Source: Saccharopolyspora rectivirgula DSM 43747
Lineage (GTDB): Bacteria > Actinomycetota > Actinomycetes > Mycobacteriales > Pseudonocardiaceae
Assembly (NCBI RefSeq): GCF_000497205.1
Contig: NZ_AYJW01000007.1
Location: forward strand, 1 to 64,000
Length of the DNA: 64,000 bases
Reading direction: 5' to 3'
Shown: piece by piece, positions 16,491-24,896 of the stretch
Layout: each line of letters begins with the position of its first letter
How positions within the stretch are numbered: the stretch's first letter is position 1
Made by a program: the position numbers and the translations under genes
Notes under the pieces: generated by a model
What the model was told of the DNA's origin: nothing
Database searches by the model: none
Seen by the model: the letters and a program-made list of their open reading frames with translations, nothing else

Positions 16491-17735
16491 TCAGGCGGCC
16501 ACCGGCACGTCCGGCTGTTCGGGCCGCTGGGAGCTGCGCAGCGTGCTCCGGCGCAGCCACAGCACGACGGTGAACAACAGCCCGGCGCCGCCGGCGGCCA
16601 GGAAGGCCAGCGGTGGCCCGCTCAGCTCCACCAGCTGCCCGCTGACGGACTGGCCGACGGCCGAGCCGAGGGTCACCGCGGTGACCACCCAGCCGAACGC
16701 TTCGGTCGCGGTCCCGGCCGGGGCGGCGGTCTCGATGGCCACGGAGTGCGTGGTGGACTGCGGGGTGATCAGACTGCCCACCAGCAGCAGCGCCAAGGTC
16801 AACCCCCACAGGGTGGTGGGCACCGCCAGCAGGGCGATCAGCAGCCCGAACAGCAGCACCAGCACCGGCACCCGCAGGTGCAGGGGACGCGGCCACGGGT
16901 GGACGCCGTACACCACGCCGACCGCCACCGAGCTGATCGACATGATGCCCAGCAGCATGCCGCCCATGGTGGGCTGGCCGGCGTTGACCGCGGCGGCCGG
17001 CACCCCGACCTCGATGAAGCCCACCAGCACGCCGAACGCGAGCGCGGCCACGGCCAGGGTGCGCATCCCCGGGGTGCTCAGCGCGCCCAGCATGCTGCCC
17101 CCGCCGCCGGTGGCCGGCGGGGCGGGTCGGTAGTTGCGGGCCGCCCTGGTGGAGGCGAAGCCGATGCTGCCCACCACCATGCACGCCGCTCCGACCGCCA
17201 AGCCGGTGCCGGGCCAGGGCATGGCGACCAGCACGCCGGCCAGACCGGGGCCGAGGATGAAGAACACCTCCATGCTGATCGCCTCGTAGGAGTAGGCGGC
17301 GCTCCGCGTCGTGCCGGGCGGCAGCAGCACCGACCAGATGGATCGGGAGGCAGGGCCGACCTGGGGCTGGGAGAGGCCCACCAGGAAGCCGGCCGTGGTC
17401 ATCACCGAAACCGGGGAGTGGGTTTCGATGGCGAGGACCTCGGCGGCCACCAGCACGGCGAACACGCCGGCCATCAGGTACAGCGGCTTGCTGGGCCCCA
17501 GTCGGTCCATCACGCGGCCTTGGACGACCGAGCCGCAGGCGACGCCGATCAGCACGCTCGCGGAGACCAGACCGGCGGCGGCGAACGACCCGGTCTCCCG
17601 CTGCACGTACAGCATCAGCGCAAGACCGATCATGGCGATCGGCAGCCGGGCCAGCAGTGAGGTGATCACCGGGCCAGCGGCGCCCGGCGCGGACAGTGCC
17701 TTGCGGTAGTCGGACAGCGAGATGGATTGCGACAC
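16491..17735 (-). CDS. MFS transporter
   Basis: 414 residues with about 12 hydrophobic segments and a cytoplasmic loop in the middle (RAARNYRPAPPATGGGG). GRVMDRLGPSKPLYL after the second helix is the MFS motif A (GxxxDRxGRR) loop. Composition and length fit the drug/metabolite exporter group of actinobacteria, but the substrate is unknown. It is convergent with the metallo-beta-lactamase gene and is followed upstream by the long non-coding stretch that carries the DosR-like palindrome. Confidence 0.88.
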   Translation of the reverse strand: MSQSISLSDYRKALSAPGAAGPVITSLLARLPIAMIGLALMLYVQRETGSFAAAGLVSASVLIGVACGSVVQGRVMDRLGPSKPLYLMAGVFAVLVAAEVLAIETHSPVSVMTTAGFLVGLSQPQVGPASRSIWSVLLPPGTTRSAAYSYEAISMEVFFILGPGLAGVLVAMPWPGTGLAVGAACMVVGSIGFASTRAARNYRPAPPATGGGGSMLGALSTPGMRTLAVAALAFGVLVGFIEVGVPAAAVNAGQPTMGGMLLGIMSISSVAVGVVYGVHPWPRPLHLRVPVLVLLFGLLIALLAVPTTLWGLTLALLLVGSLITPQSTTHSVAIETAAPAGTATEAFGWVVTAVTLGSAVGQSVSGQLVELSGPPLAFLAAGGAGLLFTVVLWLRRSTLRSSQRPEQPDVPVAA

Positions 17736-17845
17736 GCTGCCCAGTATCCAGATTGTGGTACGTCCGTACCAACTATTTTCCTGTGGCGCTCGTCGAGCTC
17801 GTTCGCGATGCGGACGAACCGTCCGATGCTGGCCAAGAGGCCAGG

Positions 17846-17861
17846 TCAGGACCTATGTCCT
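17846..17861 (+). promoter_or_regulatory. DosR/DevR-like palindrome CAGGAC-CTAT-GTCCTG
   Basis: A perfect 6-bp inverted repeat with a 4-base centre. The core GGAC-N4-GTCC has the spacing of the mycobacterial DosR box (GGGACTTTAGTCCC). A CATACT hexamer at 17884-17889 could be the -10, placing the palindrome about 43 bases before the expected transcription start, which is a usual activator distance. No dosR gene is in the window, so the link is by motif only. Confidence 0.4.
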
Positions 17862-17896
17862 GGTTGCCGGCGGGTGAATGGGGGCATACTGGTGGT

Positions 17897-18010
17897 GGCG
17901 GGTTTGGGAAATCCGGGTGAAGCGAGCAACCCGAGCCGGATTCCTACCGTCTTTATGAATGAAGGGTCTTGCCGGGAAGCCTCCCGGTGGAGGATTGTTA
18001 AAGCTGGAAA
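17897..18010 (+). ncRNA. candidate structured RNA downstream of the DosR-like site
   Basis: Nested helices are visible: GGAAATCC (17907-17914) can pair with GGATTCC (17938-17944) with one bulge, GGGT (17915-17918) with ACCC (17929-17932), and a perfect 6-bp hairpin CCGGGA-AGCC-TCCCGG sits at 17972-17987. No start codon with a ribosome site follows closely. It does not match the consensus of the cobalamin, c-di-AMP, TPP or glycine riboswitches as I know them. Either a small RNA or a long leader; strand and ends are inferred from the upstream -10-like hexamer. Confidence 0.3.
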
Positions 18011-18404
18011 AGGTTCTCCTCTGATGTAAGGGATTCGGGGCCGACGCATCGGAGGGATCGGGGAGCGTGGTTGGTCGTCGGGGGATTAACCACGCGGAGG
18101 ATGAAGGAGTTGGATCGCTGCGTCGGGGGTGGCGGCCAGCTCCTTCATCTGCGTCTGGCGCCGGTTCGCGGCAAGCGCCTCCCACCGGCCGCGCGCAACA
18201 GTTGCCCGGCGCCGTCCCGCCAGTACTATTCAATCGAGCGAGCGCTTCCACCGCGAAAGCCGGCCGCAGCGACGGCTGGCCTGGTGAGGCGGTGCGGGCG
18301 ACCCGCTGGAAGACAACGCGCGCCGACTGAAGAACCCAGGGTGTGCCCGGGTCCATCGGTCGACGCGCGTCGGTCCTCGTTCTCGTGTTCTCGGGCGCGT
18401 GCTC

Positions 18405-19079
18405 TCAGCGAGCGCGGCGGGCCAGCCGCTCCGGGTCGAGGATGAGCACGCTCTTGCCCTCCAACCGCAGCCAGCCGCGGTGGGCGAAGTCGGCCAGCGC
18501 CTTGTTCACGGTCTCCCGGGAGGCGCCCACGTACTGGGCGATCTCCTCCTGCGTGAGGTCGTGGGTGACCCGCAGCAGGCCAGCTTCCTGGCTGCCGAAG
18601 CGCTGGGCCAACTGCAGCAGCGCCTTGGCAACGCGCCCGGGAACGTCGGTGAAGATGAGGTCGGCCAGCATGCCGTTGGTGCGGCGCAGCCGGCGTGCGA
18701 CCACTCGGAGCAGCTGCTCGGAGATCTCCGGGCGAGTAGCGATCCACTGCCGCAGAGCAGTGCGGTCCATGCTCAGGGCCCGGACTTCGGTCACAGTGGT
18801 GGCCGTGGAAGTGCGCGGCCCCGGGTCGAAGATCGACAGCTCGCCGAACATGTCCGACGGGCCCATGATCGCCAGCAGGTTCTCCCTGCCGTCCGGGGAC
18901 TTGCGTCCGAGCTTCACCTTGCCGGATTGAATGATGTAAAGCCGGTCTCCCGGCTCGCCCTCAGCGAAGATCACGTGTCCCCGCGGGAACTCCACGGGTT
19001 CCAGCGACTGGGCCAGTGCCTCCGCTGCAGCCGGCTCAACGCCTTGGAAGATCCCGGCCCGGGCTAGGGTCTCGTCCAC
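18405..19079 (-). CDS. crp: CRP/FNR-family cAMP receptor protein
   Basis: 224 residues from GTG at 19079, preceded by GGAGGGACGAG. The N-terminal cyclic-nucleotide-binding jelly roll includes [18 protein letters not shown] (phosphate-binding cassette with Glu, Arg and Thr), the long C-helix follows, and the C-terminal helix-turn-helix is [20 protein letters not shown]. It closely fits M. tuberculosis Rv3676 in length, motifs and neighbours (Rv3675-like membrane protein and nth upstream). It acts as a global regulator. A CRP-like half-palindrome lies upstream at 19147, suggesting autoregulation. Confidence 0.95.
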   Translation of the reverse strand: MDETLARAGIFQGVEPAAAEALAQSLEPVEFPRGHVIFAEGEPGDRLYIIQSGKVKLGRKSPDGRENLLAIMGPSDMFGELSIFDPGPRTSTATTVTEVRALSMDRTALRQWIATRPEISEQLLRVVARRLRRTNGMLADLIFTDVPGRVAKALLQLAQRFGSQEAGLLRVTHDLTQEEIAQYVGASRETVNKALADFAHRGWLRLEGKSVLILDPERLARRAR

Positions 19080-19146
19080 CTCGTCCCTCCATGTTGAGAC
19101 GCGGCGGCTGTCTTTGCTGCCGGACCCGCGGTTGCGCGTCTGGCGG

Positions 19147-19162
19147 TGTGCCGCCGATCACT
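19147..19162 (-). promoter_or_regulatory. candidate CRP site upstream of crp
   Basis: TGTGC-CGCCGA-TCACT matches 8 of 10 specified bases of the TGTGA-N6-TCACA CRP consensus. It lies 68-83 bases before the crp start codon, between crp and the small membrane protein gene. Confidence 0.35.
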
Positions 19163-19172
19163 ACCAGCAATT

Positions 19173-19448
19173 TTAAGACTGGTCGCGGGAGCGGCGAGTA
19201 CGCAGCCTACCGGCGCGTCCCACCCTGCGTAGCTGGAACAGCTCCAGCGCGCGTCCAATGCCTTGCCGAAACAGCGCCCGCACCTCGTCGGGGCGGGCGT
19301 TTTCCAGGAGTTCTTCTACCTCGTTCTCCTGCACCGCCACGTGACGGAGCTTCGCTTCCACGCGTTCCATGAACAGCGTGAAAAACATGATCACGAGCGG
19401 TACAACGATTACGAACCAGGCAGCCATGATGGTTAAATCCTCGCTCAT
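19173..19448 (-). CDS. small single-pass membrane protein (Rv3675-like)
   Basis: 91 residues: a short acidic start, one membrane helix (AAWFVIVVPLVIMFFTLFME), then a charged cytoplasmic tail with an acidic helix (ENEVEELLENARPDEVRA) and a strongly basic C-terminus. No catalytic motif. The same gene type sits beside crp in mycobacteria, so it is a conserved but uncharacterised partner. It is divergent from nth. Confidence 0.75.
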   Translation of the reverse strand: MSEDLTIMAAWFVIVVPLVIMFFTLFMERVEAKLRHVAVQENEVEELLENARPDEVRALFRQGIGRALELFQLRRVGRAGRLRTRRSRDQS

Positions 19449-19527
19449 GCCTTCGGGTGGGCTGCAACCGGGGTGGGGATACCGTCCGTTACAGAGGTCC
19501 AGCTACTCTCCGCATCCGCTCAATCCG

Positions 19528-19533
19528 TAGTCT
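19528..19533 (+). promoter_or_regulatory. -10 hexamer TAGTCT of a leaderless nth transcript
   Basis: TAGTCT ends 6 bases before the GTG start of nth and no Shine-Dalgarno intervenes. Confidence 0.45.
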
Positions 19534-19539
19534 GGTGGG

Positions 19540-20367
19540 GTGTCGGACCCAGTTCCTAACAAGCCGAGAAAGGCCGCCCGCCGTCGAACGGAGGAAACCC
19601 GGCTGGGGCTCGTGCGCCGCGCCCGCCGGATGTACCGGGCGCTCGCCGAAGCCTACCCCGATGCGCACTGCGAGTTGAACTTCCGCACTCCGCTGGAGCT
19701 CGCCGTCGCCACCATCCTCTCCGCGCAGTGCACCGACAAGCGGGTCAACCAGGTCACACCGGCCCTGTTCGACCGGTACCGGACCGCCGCGGACTACGCC
19801 TCCGCCGACCGCACCGAGCTGGAAGAGATGATCCGGCCCACCGGCTTCTACCGGAACAAGGCCTCCTCGCTGATCGGCCTCGGCGCCGCGCTGCTGGAGA
19901 AGCACGGCGGGGAAGTCCCGCGCACCCTCGACGAGCTGGTGAAACTGCCCGGCATCGGGCGCAAGACCGCCAACGTCATCCTCGGCAACGCCTTCGACGT
20001 GCCAGGAATCACAGTCGACACCCACTTCGGCCGCCTGGTGCGCCGCTGGGGGTGGACGGCCGAGGAGGACCCGGTCAAAGTCGAACACGCGGTCGGCGAG
20101 CTGATCCCGCGCAAGGAGTGGACCATGCTCTCCCACCGGGTGATCTTCCACGGCCGGCGGGTGTGCCATTCCCGCAAACCGGCCTGCGGCGCCTGCCTGC
20201 TGGCCAAGGACTGCCCCTCCTACGGCGCCGGCCCCACCGTCCCCGAGGAAGCGGCCAAGCTGGTCCGCGGTCCGGAAGCCCGGCGGCTGCTGCAGCTGGC
20301 CGGCATCGCCGAGGAAGTCCCGGAGAAGACGATCGAGAAAGCAGCTGAGAAGGAGCCGCTGGCGTGA
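19540..20367 (+). CDS. nth: endonuclease III (DNA glycosylase/AP lyase)
   Basis: 275 residues. The helix-hairpin-helix [13 protein letters not shown] carries the catalytic Lys and TVDTHFGR carries the catalytic Asp. The C-terminal [4Fe-4S] cluster ligands are in the order C-x6-C-x2-C-x5-C ([17 protein letters not shown]). It removes oxidised pyrimidines and cuts at abasic sites. Start GTG at 19540 follows a leaderless-type -10; the protein has a basic N-terminal extension relative to E. coli Nth. It is the first gene of the nth-thioredoxin-Nudix run, overlapping the next by 4 bases. Confidence 0.97.
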   Translation: MSDPVPNKPRKAARRRTEETRLGLVRRARRMYRALAEAYPDAHCELNFRTPLELAVATILSAQCTDKRVNQVTPALFDRYRTAADYASADRTELEEMIRPTGFYRNKASSLIGLGAALLEKHGGEVPRTLDELVKLPGIGRKTANVILGNAFDVPGITVDTHFGRLVRRWGWTAEEDPVKVEHAVGELIPRKEWTMLSHRVIFHGRRVCHSRKPACGACLLAKDCPSYGAGPTVPEEAAKLVRGPEARRLLQLAGIAEEVPEKTIEKAAEKEPLA

Positions 20368-20999
20368 GCCGGCTCGGTGCCTACCGCAACGAAATCCGCT
20401 GGACCCTCGTCGTGCTGGTGTTCGCGGTGCTCGGCGTCGTGGCGCTGTGGCCGCGCAGCCCCGAACCGGGGTCGGAGGGCACCGCGCCGCCACCGCAGCA
20501 GGCCAGCCAGCCGGTCAGCCAGGCCCAGCGGGACGCCGCCGCGCTCGCCGACTGCTCGCCGGCACCGCAGCCCGCGGCCGGCCTGGAGGGCGTCACCGCC
20601 ACCTGCCTGGCCACCGGGGAGCCCGTCGACCTGGGCAAGGCCGTCGCCGGAGAACCGACGCTGGTCAACGTCTGGGCCACCTGGTGCGCCCCGTGCCGGG
20701 CGGAGCTGCCCGCGCTGCAGGCCTACAGCGAGCAGCCGGACGCCATCCGGGTGGTCGGCGTCCAGGTGGAGAGCGGTGAGGCGGACGGCCTTGACCTGCT
20801 CACCGAGCTGGGCGTTCACTACCCCAACGTGTACGACCCAGCGGGACGCAGCCGCACCGCGCTGCCGGGGCCCAACGTGCTGCCGGTCAGCTACGTCGTG
20901 ACGACCTCCGGGCAAGTGCGCCCGATCGAACCACCCACCGTTTTCACCTCCCCCGAGGAGGTACGACAGGCCGTGCAGCGAACCTTGGAGCCCCGATGA
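20364..20999 (+). CDS. membrane-anchored TlpA-like thioredoxin
   Basis: 211 residues from GTG overlapping the nth stop. An N-terminal membrane anchor ([15 protein letters not shown]) is followed by a Pro/Gln-rich spacer and a thioredoxin domain with [16 protein letters not shown], the CxxC redox site near residue 110. [12 protein letters not shown] provides the cis-proline loop. It would act outside the membrane in thiol exchange, for example on secreted or cytochrome-biogenesis proteins. Matches Rv3673c by order. The 3' end overlaps the Nudix gene by 4 bases. Confidence 0.92.
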   Translation: MSRLGAYRNEIRWTLVVLVFAVLGVVALWPRSPEPGSEGTAPPPQQASQPVSQAQRDAAALADCSPAPQPAAGLEGVTATCLATGEPVDLGKAVAGEPTLVNVWATWCAPCRAELPALQAYSEQPDAIRVVGVQVESGEADGLDLLTELGVHYPNVYDPAGRSRTALPGPNVLPVSYVVTTSGQVRPIEPPTVFTSPEEVRQAVQRTLEPR

Positions 21000-21700
21000 C
21001 CCAGCCCGGACCCCTGGTCGACCCGGCGCAGGTGCCGGACTGGCTGCGCGAATTGGTGGAGCAGACCGCCAGCCGCAAGCCGGACGAGTTCGGTCTGCCC
21101 CGCGTGAACCCGCCCCGCACCGCTCGCCCAGCGGCGGTGCTGGTGCTGTTCGGGGAGCAGGATGGGGAACCCGACGTGCTGCTGCTGCGCCGCGCCGACA
21201 ACCTCAACTCCCACCCCGGGCAGGTGGCCTTCCCGGGCGGCGCGCTGGACCCCTCCGACGACGGGCCGGTCGAGGCCGCCCTGCGCGAAGCGGAGGAAGA
21301 AGTGGGGGTGGAGCGCGACGGGATCCGCCCGCTGGCTACCTTGCCCGAGCTGTGGGTGCCGCACAGCGGTTTCCGGGTGACGCCGGTGATCGCGCACTGG
21401 TGGCGGCCGTCCCCGGTGGCCCCGGTGGACCCGGCGGAAACCGCGGCGGTGGCCCGGGTGCCGATCTCCTGGCTGACCGACCCGGACAACCGGTTGCGGG
21501 TCGGCATCGGCGACCGGTACTCGAGCCCGGCGTTCCTGGTTCCGGGCATGCTGGTGTGGGGCTTCACCGGAGGGCTGCTGTCCGGCCTGCTCGAACTGGG
21601 CGGCTGGGCCCGGCACTGGGACCAGGAGGACGTGCGGGACCTGGAGGACGCTTGGCGAGCCGTGCGGGAAGCAGAGGACGTCGGTTTCGGCAAGCATTGA
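20996..21700 (+). CDS. Nudix hydrolase, CoA pyrophosphatase type
   Basis: 234 residues with LNSHPGQVAFPGGALDP followed by ALREAEEEVGV, together a complete Nudix box and the LLxKR/HxGQVxFPGG signature (here SHPGQVAFPGG) of the CoA diphosphatase group. It would cleave CoA or related nucleotide cofactors to phosphopantetheine and 3',5'-ADP. Orthologue by order of Rv3672c. It is third in the nth operon and is followed after 49 bases by marP. Confidence 0.9.
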   Translation: MTQPGPLVDPAQVPDWLRELVEQTASRKPDEFGLPRVNPPRTARPAAVLVLFGEQDGEPDVLLLRRADNLNSHPGQVAFPGGALDPSDDGPVEAALREAEEEVGVERDGIRPLATLPELWVPHSGFRVTPVIAHWWRPSPVAPVDPAETAAVARVPISWLTDPDNRLRVGIGDRYSSPAFLVPGMLVWGFTGGLLSGLLELGGWARHWDQEDVRDLEDAWRAVREAEDVGFGKH

Positions 21701-21749
21701 CGAGGTTTGCGGCTGACGGGTGGGCCGGCGGTCAGCGGAGAGGTGAACG

Positions 21750-22934
21750 GTGAACTGGGTCGACCTGCTGGTGGTGCTGCTCGCACTCGTCGCGGCCGTT
21801 TCCGGTGCGCGGAGCGGCCTGGTCACCGCACTGTTCTCGTTCTTCGGGGTGTTCGTCGGCGCGGTCGTCGGCCTGAAGCTGGCTCCGGCGCTGCTGGAGC
21901 GGGTGGACAGCGCCCCGGCCCGGCTCGGCTTCGGCGTGGGCGTCGTGGTGCTGCTGGTGGCCCTGGGCGAAACCCTGGGCATGTGGGTGGGCCGGGAGCT
22001 GCGGGACCGGATCACCTCCCGCAAGCTGACCGGCCTGGACAACGTGCTCGGTTCGGTGCTGCAGGGCGCGGCGGTGTTCGTGGTGGCGTGGCTGGTCGCG
22101 CTGCCGTTCACCTCGGCCGCTGCGATGCCCTGGCTGGCGTCGTCGCTGAACCGCTCGGAAGTGCTGAGCACCGTCGACTCGCTGATGCCGTCGGCGGCCC
22201 GCCAGCTCCCGTCCGAGCTCCGGGAGCGGCTCGGCATCTACGGGTTCCCGGATCCGCTGGAGCCGTTCTCCGAGACCCCGGTCGCCGAGATAGCCCCGCC
22301 GGACCCGGCGCTGGCCAACAGCGAGGTGGTGCGCAACGCCCGGCCGAGCGTGGTGAAGGTGCGCGGCCGCGCGACCACGTGCGCCCGCGCGCTGGAGGGC
22401 ACCGGGTTCGTGGTCGCCCCGCACCGGGTGATGACCAACGCCCACGTGGTGGCCGGTACCGACGACGTGTCGATCGAGATCGGCCCCGGTGAGTTCGACG
22501 CGGAGGTCGTGCACTACGACCCGGCCACCGACCTGGCGATCCTGGCCGTGCCGGATCTGGACGCCGACGCGATGCCGTTCGTGCGCGCCCCGGTCGAGTC
22601 CGGGACCAGCGTGATCGTCCTCGGGTACCCGCTGGACGGCCCCTACACCGCCGCGCCGGCGCGGATCCGGGAGCGGATCAACTTGCGCGGACCGGACATC
22701 TACGACCAGCAGACCGTGCTGCGGGACGTGTACACGCTGCGCGGCACGGTGCAGAGCGGCAATTCCGGCGGGCCGCTGATCAACGAGGCCGGTCAGGTGG
22801 TCGGCGTGATCTTCGGGGCCGCGGTGGACACCCCGGACACCGGGTTCGCGCTCACCGCCGAGGAAGTCGCGGACGAAGTGGCCGCAGCGGCCGGCTTGAC
22901 CGAACCGGTGTCCACCGGGGAGTGCACCGGCTGA
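21750..22934 (+). CDS. marP: MarP-like membrane serine protease
   Basis: 394 residues from GTG at 21750. The first half is a CvpA-type domain with four membrane helices (from NWVDLLVVLLALV onward). The second half is a chymotrypsin-like protease outside the membrane with TNAHVV (His), ATDLAIL (Asp) and QSGNSGGPL (Ser). Two cysteines (TTCARAL and the C-terminal GECTG) may form the redox disulfide known in mycobacterial MarP (Rv3671c). MarP is needed for acid resistance through cleavage of a cell-wall hydrolase; that role is from the family. It converges on the holin-like gene. Confidence 0.95.
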   Translation: MNWVDLLVVLLALVAAVSGARSGLVTALFSFFGVFVGAVVGLKLAPALLERVDSAPARLGFGVGVVVLLVALGETLGMWVGRELRDRITSRKLTGLDNVLGSVLQGAAVFVVAWLVALPFTSAAAMPWLASSLNRSEVLSTVDSLMPSAARQLPSELRERLGIYGFPDPLEPFSETPVAEIAPPDPALANSEVVRNARPSVVKVRGRATTCARALEGTGFVVAPHRVMTNAHVVAGTDDVSIEIGPGEFDAEVVHYDPATDLAILAVPDLDADAMPFVRAPVESGTSVIVLGYPLDGPYTAAPARIRERINLRGPDIYDQQTVLRDVYTLRGTVQSGNSGGPLINEAGQVVGVIFGAAVDTPDTGFALTAEEVADEVAAAAGLTEPVSTGECTG

Positions 22935-22941
22935 CGCGCGC

Positions 22942-23433
22942 CTAGGCGGCCGAGGTGTCCTCCGCCTTCTCCCCGCGCCCGCGGCGGGCGAGCTGCTTGG
23001 TGTCCTTGAGGGTCTCGATGGTGCGGCGCGGAGCGCGGATCTTGCGGACCCGCTGCACTCCGAGCAGGGCCAGCAAACCAGCCGCCAGCAGCATCACCAG
23101 GAAGACGATGCCGAACGCGGCCCACCGCCACAGTCCGATCTGGGCGAGCGCTTCAGCGAGCGTGAAGAACAAGAAGAACATGCTGAAGGCCAGCACGGTC
23201 AGCGCCAGGACGAAGAAGGCGCTGCCCTTCGCCGCTTTCTTCGCCTCGCTGGCGATCTCGTTCTTCGCCAGCTCCACTTCGGCCCGGACCAGAGTGGACA
23301 GGTGCGTGGTGGCCTCCCGCACCAGGCTGCCGACCGTCTGGCCGTCTCCGACCGGGCTCTCCTCCGACAGCGGGATCGAGGTGACGCTGCCGGGAGCGGT
23401 ACCGCGGGGATCGTTGTTCTGGGCGCTAGTCAC
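22942..23433 (-). CDS. phage-holin-like membrane protein (Phage_holin_3_6 type, Rv3669-like)
   Basis: 163 residues. A cytoplasmic helix (VREATTHLSTLVRAEVELAKNE) precedes two adjacent membrane helices (AFFVLALTVLAFSMFFLFF and AAFGIVFLVMLLAAGLLALL) and a basic tail with IETLKDTKQLARRG. This pattern defines a widespread actinobacterial family annotated as holin-like although it is not from a phage. Function unknown. Its order next to marP matches Rv3669/Rv3671c. Confidence 0.85.
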   Translation of the reverse strand: MTSAQNNDPRGTAPGSVTSIPLSEESPVGDGQTVGSLVREATTHLSTLVRAEVELAKNEIASEAKKAAKGSAFFVLALTVLAFSMFFLFFTLAEALAQIGLWRWAAFGIVFLVMLLAAGLLALLGVQRVRKIRAPRRTIETLKDTKQLARRGRGEKAEDTSAA

Positions 23434-23502
23434 GGTGCCAATCGTGCCACGGAGGATCAGCGGAGGCTGGATTGGCTCTGCGCTGTTACCACCGGGAAAC
23501 AG

Positions 23503-24726
23503 CTAGTTGGCTGTGCCGTTGCTGTTCGCCCGGGCCAGTCGGCGCCGCACCACCAGCACCAGAGCACCCAGCACGGAGGCCAGCGCGGAGGCGATCAGCA
23601 CCGCGGCCTTGGCGCGCTCGGCGGCGTCCCCGGTGAGGGAGAGCTCGGCGATCAGCAAGCTGACGGTGAACCCGATCCCGCCGAGCAGCGCCAGCGAGGC
23701 CAGGTCCGTCCAACCGACCCCGGCGGGCCGGTCGCCGAGCCGCAGCTTCACCGCCAGCAGCGAGCTGCCGAAGATGCCGATGAACTTGCCGACCACCAGG
23801 CCGACCATGATGCCGATGGAGATGCGGTCGGTGAAGATCGCGCGCAACGCCTCGCCACCCACCGGGACCCCGGCGGCGAAGAACGCGAACACCGGGATGA
23901 CCAGCCCGGCCGACCACGGCTGCAGCCGGTGCTCCAGGCGCGCTGCCGGGGCGGCGGGCTCGTACGGGTCGCGCCGGACCCGGGTGAGCAGGCCCAGCGC
24001 CACACCGGCGATGGTGGCGTGGATGCCGCTGGTGTGCACCGCGACCCAGGTGGCCACCGCGAGCGGGACGTACAGCCACGCGGTGGTGATCCGCTTGTGC
24101 TGCAGGTACCAGTAGCCGGCGCACAGCGCTCCGGCGACCAGCAGGGCGATCCAGTTCAGGCCGCTGGTGAACAGCACCGCGATGACGATGATGGCGCCGA
24201 GGTCGTCCACCACGGCGAGGCTGAGCAGGAACACCCGGGCAGTGGTGGGCAGCCACGAGCCGGCCAGGGACAGCACGCCCACCGCGAAGGCGATGTCGGT
24301 GGCCACCGGAACCGCCCAGGCCAGTCCGGCCTCGGGCTCGTTCCTGCTGATCAGGAACGCCAGCACCGCGGGGGCGATCATCCCGCCCACGGCCGCGATC
24401 GCCGGCAGCAGCGCTTTCTTCGGGGTGGACAGCTCACCGATGGTCAGCTCGCGCTTGAGCTCCAAGCCGACCACGAAGAAGAAGATGGCCAGCAGCCCGT
24501 CCTTGGCCCACTCGCCGACGGTCAGGTCCAGGTGCAGCGACTCCGGACCGATGGTGAAGTCGCGCACCGCCTGGTACAGACCGCTGGCGGGGGAGTTGGC
24601 GAGGATCAGGGCGAGGACCGTGGCGCCGAGCAGCACCAGCCCACCGGTGGTTTCGGTGCGGAGGTGCTCGGCGAGGTCGAAACCGCGGTTTTCGGCGTCG
24701 GACTTCTTGCGGGCGGCTTTGGACAC
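23503..24726 (-). CDS. nhaA: Na+/H+ antiporter NhaA
   Basis: 407 residues with about 12 membrane segments. Diagnostic NhaA sequences are FFFVVGLELKRELTIGEL, VPVATDIAFAVGVLSLAG and LLSLAVVDDLGAIIVIA; the paired Asp in VVDD bind the exchanged ion. It exports Na+ in return for protons and helps pH and salt tolerance. It lies downstream of acs on the same strand but a terminator separates them, so it probably has its own promoter in the 24727-24849 gap. Confidence 0.95.
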   Translation of the reverse strand: MSKAARKKSDAENRGFDLAEHLRTETTGGLVLLGATVLALILANSPASGLYQAVRDFTIGPESLHLDLTVGEWAKDGLLAIFFFVVGLELKRELTIGELSTPKKALLPAIAAVGGMIAPAVLAFLISRNEPEAGLAWAVPVATDIAFAVGVLSLAGSWLPTTARVFLLSLAVVDDLGAIIVIAVLFTSGLNWIALLVAGALCAGYWYLQHKRITTAWLYVPLAVATWVAVHTSGIHATIAGVALGLLTRVRRDPYEPAAPAARLEHRLQPWSAGLVIPVFAFFAAGVPVGGEALRAIFTDRISIGIMVGLVVGKFIGIFGSSLLAVKLRLGDRPAGVGWTDLASLALLGGIGFTVSLLIAELSLTGDAAERAKAAVLIASALASVLGALVLVVRRRLARANSNGTAN

Positions 24727-24849
24727 GCGTCGGCTCCCGGAAGTGGACAGGTTGCAATGTCTTGCCGACCAGACTTCCCGGCACGCCCCGCCTCGACCTT
24801 AACACCCGTTCTGGTGATCGCGTCTCGCGTGCGGGCCGCGGACGGCAAC

Positions 24850-24884
24850 GGGTGCCCTCCTCCGATCTTCGGAGGAGGGCACCC
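24850..24884 (-). terminator. terminator of the acetyl-CoA synthetase gene
   Basis: A 15-bp perfect stem (GGGTGCCCTCCTCCG with CGGAGGAGGGCACCC) and 5-base loop, 13 bases after the acs stop on the minus strand. The U tract is weak (GTTGCC). Confidence 0.8.
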
Positions 24885-24896
24885 GTCGATGCGTCG

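Larger units (their letters stand above)
17736..18404. other. intergenic region of 0.67 kb with regulatory and RNA-like structure
   Basis: No frame here has a credible Shine-Dalgarno plus protein-like composition; weak plus-strand frames starting near 18067 and 18071 encode Arg/Gly/Pro-rich noise. The left half holds the palindrome at 17846 and the folded element at 17897-18010. The right half is plain and ends at the crp stop. Confidence 0.5.

Noticed and set aside
17897-18010. Cobalamin or c-di-AMP riboswitch
   Set aside because: GGGTGAA and CAACCCG look suggestive, but the conserved core blocks of either class are missing or out of order, and no suitable gene follows.
18067-18445. Small plus-strand genes overlapping the end of crp
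   Set aside because: No Shine-Dalgarno, Arg/Pro/Ala-rich noise, and one runs antisense into crp.
22942-23433. Prophage holin
   Set aside because: The family name suggests phage origin, but there are no other phage genes and the locus is syntenic with Rv3669.
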